This document shows positions 5,321 to 6,123 of a DNA stretch of 6,123 nt, in pieces (the first letter of the stretch is position 1; every line of letters begins with the position of its first letter). The position numbers and the translations under genes are program-made. The notes beneath the pieces were generated by a model. That model did no database searches, was not told where the DNA came from, and was given only the letters and a program-made list of their open reading frames with translations. Source of the stretch: JAVBUZ01 sp031554725 (GTDB taxonomy: Bacteria; Bacillota; Clostridia; Lachnospirales; Lachnospiraceae); assembly GCA_031554725.1 (NCBI GenBank), contig JAVBUZ010000109.1, positions 1 to 6,123 of the forward strand, given 5' to 3'.

Positions 5321-6109
5321 CTACTTATAAAGCAAATTTCCTTGTTCCAAATAAAACTTAAGAGCAATCGTTTCTTCTCCATCAAAATATTGTATGCCAA
5401 TCTCCTTTGCATCTATTTCAACTTCCATGGATGACAAATCAAAAAAAAGCTTTGTTTCAAAATCTTCCGACTGTGTAAGCATTTCAAAGCCAAAGCCTCT
5501 CCAATTATAAATTGCAACTACACGATTGCCGTTTTCAAGCTGTTCTATAGATATAATTTCCTCTATTGAATCCTCGTCAATATCATATAAAATGTAATCA
5601 TCAAAGGGTTTTGAAAGTCTTGAGCCAAGCCAAATAGGAATCAAGTTACCTTCCACAAGATCATAGAAAAATGGTCGTTTTGCCATGATTGGATGAAACT
5701 CAGCCGTTTTATAAACGCAAATGGCTATTTCATTTATCTCATCACCATTTATATCACCAACCTGAACTTTAAGTGGCTTTATAGAGGATAAATCTATTTG
5801 ATATATTATTTTTTCTGGCAGTATATAGCCTAGTTTATTCATATCAATTTCAGCGGACGCATCACATACAAGTAAAAATTCACCGTGACGTTCTCCACTA
5901 TCAATCTCACCATCGCCAATTATAGCAAGTAATTTAGCTGTTCCATCACCATCTACATCACCAGTACAGTAAGAAACAATATCCGCAAGCAAAATAGAAC
6001 CCTCGGGTACTGATTCACTTGATAACCACTTGGTTAATCTTACTATCAAAAGCATTAATATGATTAATGTAAAAATAAACCCTATCAGTATTTTCGATTT
6101 TATTTTCAT
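5321..6109 (-). CDS. Membrane-anchored FG-GAP/VCBS-like repeat protein, function unknown
   Basis: This 262-aa protein starts with a lysine-rich N-terminus and a hydrophobic segment (about 7-24), then an external domain. Three Asp-rich loops resemble the calcium loops of FG-GAP/VCBS beta-propeller repeats: DVDGDG (51-56), DINGDE (119-124) and DIDEDS (176-181). Each is followed by a hydrophobic strand (KLLAI, NEIAICV, EEIISI), giving a spacing near 60 residues. That is too few blades for a full propeller alone, so it may be a partial or divergent one. A binding or structural role for the exported DUF3160 and CapA partners is plausible but inferred. An in-frame TAA lies immediately upstream of the ATG at 6109, so no longer start exists. 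No Shine-Dalgarno site is visible in the 14 bases before it, which suggests coupling to an upstream gene outside the window or a later start. Confidence 0.65.
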   Translation of the reverse strand: MKIKSKILIGFIFTLIILMLLIVRLTKWLSSESVPEGSILLADIVSYCTGDVDGDGTAKLLAIIGDGEIDSGERHGEFLLVCDASAEIDMNKLGYILPEKIIYQIDLSSIKPLKVQVGDINGDEINEIAICVYKTAEFHPIMAKRPFFYDLVEGNLIPIWLGSRLSKPFDDYILYDIDEDSIEEIISIEQLENGNRVVAIYNWRGFGFEMLTQSEDFETKLFFDLSSMEVEIDAKEIGIQYFDGEETIALKFYLEQGNLLYK

Positions 6110-6123
6110 TTATGTATACAGCC

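Noticed and set aside
1..6123. tRNA or rRNA genes, CRISPR arrays, insertion sequences, integrase or phage genes.
   Set aside because: None could be seen on either strand. There are no regularly spaced repeats and no mobile-element genes.

Overview
The window is AT-rich and reads as low-GC Firmicute DNA, most likely from an anaerobic, spore-forming Clostridia (Lachnospiraceae-like) genome. Grounds: strong AAGGAG-type ribosome binding sites, TATAAT promoters, a poly-U intrinsic terminator, a spore photoproduct lyase (SPL) family radical SAM protein, and a DUF3160 lipoprotein beside a CapA-type protein. The species cannot be told from this sequence. All intact genes lie on the minus strand. The only plus-strand coding trace is a broken tspO.

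Region 1 (1-256): this looks like a complete gene control region. Reading the minus strand there are, in order: a 12-bp inverted repeat around an extended -10 promoter, a near-consensus Shine-Dalgarno site, a 21-codon leader ORF, an 8-base segment that can pair with part of the terminator, a perfect G/U-wobble-tolerant intrinsic terminator, a second Shine-Dalgarno site, and the first codons of a gene running off the left edge. This is the layout of ribosome-mediated transcription attenuation, as known for many antibiotic-resistance and biosynthesis genes. The controlled gene cannot be identified from six codons.

Region 2 (277-2063): a 331-aa SPL-family radical SAM protein keeps the CxxxCxxC cluster motif. 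It has no cysteine where classical SPL carries its hydrogen-donor Cys, so it is probably a paralogue with another job. Upstream and divergent is a tspO gene cut off after about 55 codons. It is broken exactly where a convergent FMN-binding (pyridoxamine 5'-phosphate oxidase-like) gene ends, which suggests a deletion joined the two.

Region 3 (2064-6109): three tightly packed minus-strand genes form an operon, transcribed in the order FG-GAP-like membrane-anchored protein, DUF3160 lipoprotein, CapA-family metallophosphatase-fold protein. Gaps are 12 bp and then a 4-bp overlap. All three carry N-terminal export or anchor signals, so the operon appears to build something on the outer face of the membrane. 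Its promoter lies beyond the right edge, and its 3' end carries a 10-bp hairpin with the capA stop codon in the loop.
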